Shown here: piece by piece, positions 34,460 to 37,251 of the stretch
Layout of the letters: each line of letters starts with the position of its first letter
How positions within the stretch are numbered: position 1 is the stretch's first letter
NCBI GenBank assembly: GCA_017624735.1
Contig: JAGAMK010000017.1
Coordinates: 1 to 37,251, forward strand
DNA from: Clostridia bacterium
GTDB taxonomy: Bacteria; Bacillota; Clostridia; Oscillospirales; Acutalibacteraceae
Reading direction: 5' to 3'
DNA length: 37,251 nucleotides
Position numbers and translations under genes: made by a program
Notes under the pieces: generated by a model
What the model was told of the DNA's origin: nothing
What the model saw: only the letters and a program-made list of their open reading frames with translations
The model's database searches: none

Positions 34460-35965
34460 TTATTTCTCCAACTTATTTACTTGCATTCTGCCTTTACTCA
34501 TATTCTTCCAGCCTGCACGAAAAATCAAATCACGCCATGCTCCGATTTTTGTAGGTGACAATGGCGAAGTAAACGGTACTCCGTATGGGTTTATTGCAGA
34601 GGCATTAATAAGCACCGCAGCAAAGCAAAGCATAATACCATAAAGACCTGAAATTCCACCTACAATGATAAAGGCAAACCGAAGTACTGCAACAGGCTCA
34701 TAGAGTGTTGAAACCACAAACGAGCTTACTGCAGTAAGCCCAACTACAATAAGCATTGGTGCAGAAAGAATCCCTGCTGTTACAGCGGATTCACCAATTA
34801 CCAATGCACCCACAATGGAAATGGCATGTCCCACAGTTTTTGGCATTCTGAGTCCACCCTCACGGACAATCTCATAAATCAGGTGAATAAACAAGGCTTC
34901 AAACATTATAGGTAATGGTGTGCGACTCTCCTGACCTGTAATTCCAAAAATCATTGTTTCAGGTATTATTTCTTGATGGAAAGTACAAACTGCAACATAA
35001 AGTCCCGGCAAAAAAACGCTAAAAAGAAATGAAATCAATTTAAGCACACGGATAAATGTTGCATAATATGGCCTTTTGAGATAATCGTCAAGAGAATGAA
35101 AATGTTCAACAAAAAGATATGGCACGATGAGTGCATTGGGTGTACCATCAACAATTATACAAATTTTTCCCTCACTTATTTTTGCAGTAAGCACATCGGG
35201 TCTTTCTGTAAATCCCACACCACTGAAAATTGAAGAATATTTTGTGTCAAGAAAAGGTTGTAGATATCCCGAGCCTAAAACCGTATCAAGAGTTGAATTT
35301 TTAAGTCTTTCGACAATGTTTTCAAGCATCTTTTTATCCACTCTGTCGGACATATAACAAACACAGGCACGCGTTTTGGTTGTCGTCCCCACTTCCACAA
35401 TCTGCGTTTTAAAAACAGGATTTCGCACTCGACGACGAATCATTGTCACATTATCTTTAAAGCTTTCAACAAAGGCTTCACGTGAGCCACGTTCCTGCAT
35501 CTCCGTTGAGGGTTCAAGTACTGCTCTTTTGGGGAATCCCTGAACGCCGAACATAATGACAAAGTGTGAGCCTTCTGTAAGCATTATTATACTGCCGTAA
35601 ATCGCCTCACGGATTGCCTCGTCAATATCATTGGTTATTGATTTATCAATACTTGCCGAAACTCTGTCAGCAGCCGAATGAATGAGTTTATCTCCGCTTT
35701 CACTACTAAAATCTGCTTCAATAATAGGTAAAATCACTTGTTCTGTAGCAAGTAAACTGTCGCACATTCCGTCAACCATAATAAAGTAAACTTCTTTACC
35801 GGATGCATTATATTTTCTGTATTTAACATCAAAGGCATCACCGAATTGTTGCTTTATATACATTACATTTTTCTGTAAATCCGTGTCTACAAATCTTTTT
35901 TCTGTACTGTTGTTATCCTTAACAGTTATCTCATCTATTTTTTTCTGAAACCAATTTTCACTCAT
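34460..35965 (-). CDS. gerA: GerAA-type spore germination receptor subunit A
   Basis: A 501-residue A subunit. The hydrophilic N-terminal region (about residues 1-270, two subdomains) is followed by four to five membrane segments (about 285-470). Family motifs are complete: ICIIVDGTPNALIVPYLF, SRTPLPIMFEALFIHLIYE, REGGLRMPKTVGHAISIVG, GALVIGESAVTAGILSAPM and the C-terminal PYGVPFTSPLSP. With GerB and GerC it forms the receptor, now regarded as an ion channel gated by germinant. The ATG at 35965 uses GGTGAT as ribosome binding site. First gene of the operon; expected to be forespore-expressed, but I could not find a satisfactory sigma-G promoter upstream. Confidence 0.93.
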   Translation of the reverse strand: MSENWFQKKIDEITVKDNNSTEKRFVDTDLQKNVMYIKQQFGDAFDVKYRKYNASGKEVYFIMVDGMCDSLLATEQVILPIIEADFSSESGDKLIHSAADRVSASIDKSITNDIDEAIREAIYGSIIMLTEGSHFVIMFGVQGFPKRAVLEPSTEMQERGSREAFVESFKDNVTMIRRRVRNPVFKTQIVEVGTTTKTRACVCYMSDRVDKKMLENIVERLKNSTLDTVLGSGYLQPFLDTKYSSIFSGVGFTERPDVLTAKISEGKICIIVDGTPNALIVPYLFVEHFHSLDDYLKRPYYATFIRVLKLISFLFSVFLPGLYVAVCTFHQEIIPETMIFGITGQESRTPLPIMFEALFIHLIYEIVREGGLRMPKTVGHAISIVGALVIGESAVTAGILSAPMLIVVGLTAVSSFVVSTLYEPVAVLRFAFIIVGGISGLYGIMLCFAAVLINASAINPYGVPFTSPLSPTKIGAWRDLIFRAGWKNMSKGRMQVNKLEK

Positions 35966-36046
35966 AAAAATATCACCATTTATATCATTTACCTTTGTTT
36001 ACAGAATATTACTCCGCCACGTGGTAAAAATACAAATGGTGATTTT

Positions 36047-36721
36047 ATGTTTGTTACTTTAATAAGAACAGTTGCTTTGTATATTCTTGCAATCGTCAGC
36101 GTCCGTGTTATGGGCAAAAGGCAGATTGGAGAATTACAACCGTCGGATTTAGTTGTAACGCTACTCATTTCCCAGATTATTTCAATTCCCATTCAGGACA
36201 CAGATATTCCGTTGGTAAACACCTTAATACCAATATTTTTGCTTGTGGGGTTTGAAATTTTAACATCAGTTTTCAATATGAAAAGCATTAAATTTCGCAC
36301 TTTTATGCAGGGAAAACCCGTTGTGATTATCAATGACGGAAACCTAAATCAGAAATTACTGAAAGAATTGCGATTTACCATAGATGACTTACTTGAAGCA
36401 CTCCGGCAAAAAGACATTTTCGACATCTCACAGGTGCAGTATGCTGTTGTTGAAACCAATGGACAAATTAGTGTGCTTTTAAAGGCAGAATACGATACAG
36501 TTACAAAGGAAGATTTGAATTTAGAACCCGAACCACAAGGGTTTAAATGCACAGTTGTAATTGACGGAAAAATTGTTACGCAGGATTTTCAAATATGCAA
36601 CATGAACAAAAGCAAGGTGCATAAGATTGCAGAGAAAGAAAAAATCGAAATCAAGGATATTATGCTTATGACCGTTGATACAGTAGGAAATCACACAATA
36701 ATCAGAAAGGATAATATATGA
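36047..36721 (+). CDS. DUF421 (YetF-like) membrane protein
   Basis: A 224-residue protein: three N-terminal membrane segments (about residues 3-75) and a cytoplasmic YetF-like alpha/beta domain. Family motifs are VRVMGKRQIGELQPSDLVV, KPVVIINDGNLN, LRFTIDDLLEALRQKDIFD and QVQYAVVETNGQISVL. In Bacillus, DUF421 proteins (YetF, and the 2Duf protein of the spoVA2mob transposon) lie in the spore inner membrane and affect spore heat resistance and germination rate, which fits its place divergent from gerA. GGTGAT (36038-36043) precedes the ATG. The stop overlaps the start of the next gene as ATGA. Confidence 0.9.
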   Translation: MFVTLIRTVALYILAIVSVRVMGKRQIGELQPSDLVVTLLISQIISIPIQDTDIPLVNTLIPIFLLVGFEILTSVFNMKSIKFRTFMQGKPVVIINDGNLNQKLLKELRFTIDDLLEALRQKDIFDISQVQYAVVETNGQISVLLKAEYDTVTKEDLNLEPEPQGFKCTVVIDGKIVTQDFQICNMNKSKVHKIAEKEKIEIKDIMLMTVDTVGNHTIIRKDNI

Positions 36722-37098
36722 AGAGAATAATAGTTGCTGTTTCTGCAATTCTTGGTGCATTTGCAATCTCTTTTACGGGATATTTTTTAGTTGATAATGC
36801 TTGTAAAAAACTCGAAAATCATTTGTGGGGAATCTGTGCAGTTGCACAAAAAGAAGAAACTGAAAAAGCTGTTACTATGTCGGATGATGCTGTAACTTTA
36901 TGGGAAGATGTTCATGGTCTTGTTGAAAGTTTTATCCGTCATGAAGAAACAGACAAACTTGAAGAATTAATAAAAAGCCTTCCTGTGTATGCCCAACAAG
37001 GCAATATGGAAAGACTTGAACAACAAGCTGACTTGGCTATTGATGAATTGCACCACTTAATCCGTAGCGAAAAGCCAATAATCAGTAATATATTTTAG
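36718..37098 (+). CDS. DUF4363 family protein
   Basis: A 126-residue protein with an N-terminal hydrophobic segment (about residues 4-25) serving as signal anchor and a helical outer part rich in Glu and Lys, matching the DUF4363 family through the segments KAVTMSDDAVTLWEDVHG, FIRHEETDKLEELIKSLP and LAIDELHHLIRSEKP. It overlaps the DUF421 gene by four bases (ATGA); clostridial DUF421 genes are often followed by such a gene. Function unknown; a helper of the DUF421 protein in the spore or forespore membrane is the natural guess. No terminator follows before the right-hand repeat. Confidence 0.82.
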   Translation: MKRIIVAVSAILGAFAISFTGYFLVDNACKKLENHLWGICAVAQKEETEKAVTMSDDAVTLWEDVHGLVESFIRHEETDKLEELIKSLPVYAQQGNMERLEQQADLAIDELHHLIRSEKPIISNIF

Positions 37099-37112
37099 TT
37101 TGTTGATTTAAC

Positions 37113-37251
37113 AAATTGGAGTTTGTAGAATTGTTTAATTGAGTTATTCTCGGCTCCCCTGAAAGGGGAGCTGGATTGCCGAAGGCAAGACTGAGGGGTT
37201 TATTTGCACATTATTATAACCCCTCTGTCACTTCGTGACATCTCCCCTTTC
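37113..37251. repeat. Hairpin-rich palindromic repeat (MITE-like), right copy, cut by window end
   Basis: Same order and orientation as the left copy: hairpin A at 37153-37160 with 37164-37171, B at 37176-37180 with 37184-37188 (TTGCC/GGCAA), central stem 37193-37200 with 37218-37225, C at 37226-37231 with 37235-37240, and the first arm of D ending at the last base. Hairpin B has a different sequence from the left copy but still pairs, and C differs only in its loop. About 40 bases before hairpin A are also shared. The hairpins could act as a terminator for DUF4363, as it begins 14 bases after that gene. Confidence 0.85.

Noticed and set aside
35983-36011. Possible sigma-G promoter for gerA (TAATA, 17 bases, AATGATA on the minus strand)
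   Set aside because: The boxes match fairly well but the transcript would start inside the gerA ribosome binding site, leaving no usable leader.
1-37251. Whole window as a composite mobile element bounded by direct repeats
   Set aside because: The content is ordinary chromosomal (rmuC, nagB, ger operon), there is no transposase or integrase, and the repeat is better explained as the cause of contig ends.
1-37251. tRNA, rRNA, CRISPR, prophage, toxin-antitoxin or restriction systems
   Set aside because: I looked for their hallmarks on both strands and saw none; all gaps over 100 bases are accounted for by promoters, terminators, the leader or the repeats.

Overview
The window looks like chromosomal DNA from an AT-rich, endospore-forming gut Firmicute, most likely a clostridial (Oscillospiraceae/Ruminococcaceae-like) anaerobe. 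The evidence is strong AGGAGG-type ribosome binding sites, near-consensus sigma-A promoters, an intact gerA-gerB-gerC germinant receptor operon, a DUF421/DUF4363 pair and many intracellular glycoside hydrolases. I recognise 27 protein-coding genes and no tRNA, rRNA, CRISPR, phage or transposase gene. The same hairpin-rich repeat lies in the same orientation at both extreme ends (1-170 and 37113-37251), so the window is probably a whole contig whose assembly stopped in a multicopy repeat.

Layout. (a) 1-4521: repeat, an iron-type alcohol dehydrogenase, then a strongly expressed-looking pair with a consensus promoter: a glutamate-1-semialdehyde-aminomutase-like PLP enzyme and a two-domain class II aldolase whose second domain has lost most of its metal site. 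(b) 4547-8879, minus strand: an SPFH/prohibitin-like membrane protein behind a leader that reads as a yybP-ykoY (manganese) riboswitch with an alternative terminator, and a tightly overlapping operon of an orphan family-5 substrate-binding lipoprotein, a VanZ-family protein and a DUF1015 protein. (c) 9015-12808, plus strand: rmuC and a GH3 beta-glycosidase. (d) 12871-16979, minus strand: an autoregulated YtrA/GntR-type regulator, ABC ATPase, large permease and small Cys-containing membrane protein, with a palindromic operator directly after the -10 box. (e) 17124-30474: a carbohydrate region holding a surface-anchored GH51-like protein, a GH38 alpha-mannosidase with a GPH symporter and a zinc-ribbon membrane protein, nagB, and a minus-strand operon of phosphohexomutase, NifU-like protein and a second, different GH38 enzyme. 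(f) 30609-32243: a GH36 alpha-galactosidase. (g) 32240-37098: spore genes, with gerA-gerB-gerC on minus and DUF421-DUF4363 divergent on plus.

How it may work together (inference). The GPH symporter would import mannosides or other small glycosides, the two GH38 enzymes, GH3 and GH36 (none with a signal peptide) would hydrolyse them inside the cell, and NagB and the phosphohexomutase would pass amino sugar and hexose phosphates to glycolysis. Mannose plus glucosamine handling fits N-glycan or yeast-mannan derived substrates, but no kinase or outer glycan-capture gene is present to prove this.

Points most worth a second look: the Mn-riboswitch-like leader in front of an SPFH gene, the PLP enzyme/two-domain aldolase pair, the GerC protein whose lipobox Cys is Ser, the GH51-like surface protein with an altered acid/base motif, the NifU-like protein inside a glycan operon, and the covarying hairpins in the terminal repeat.
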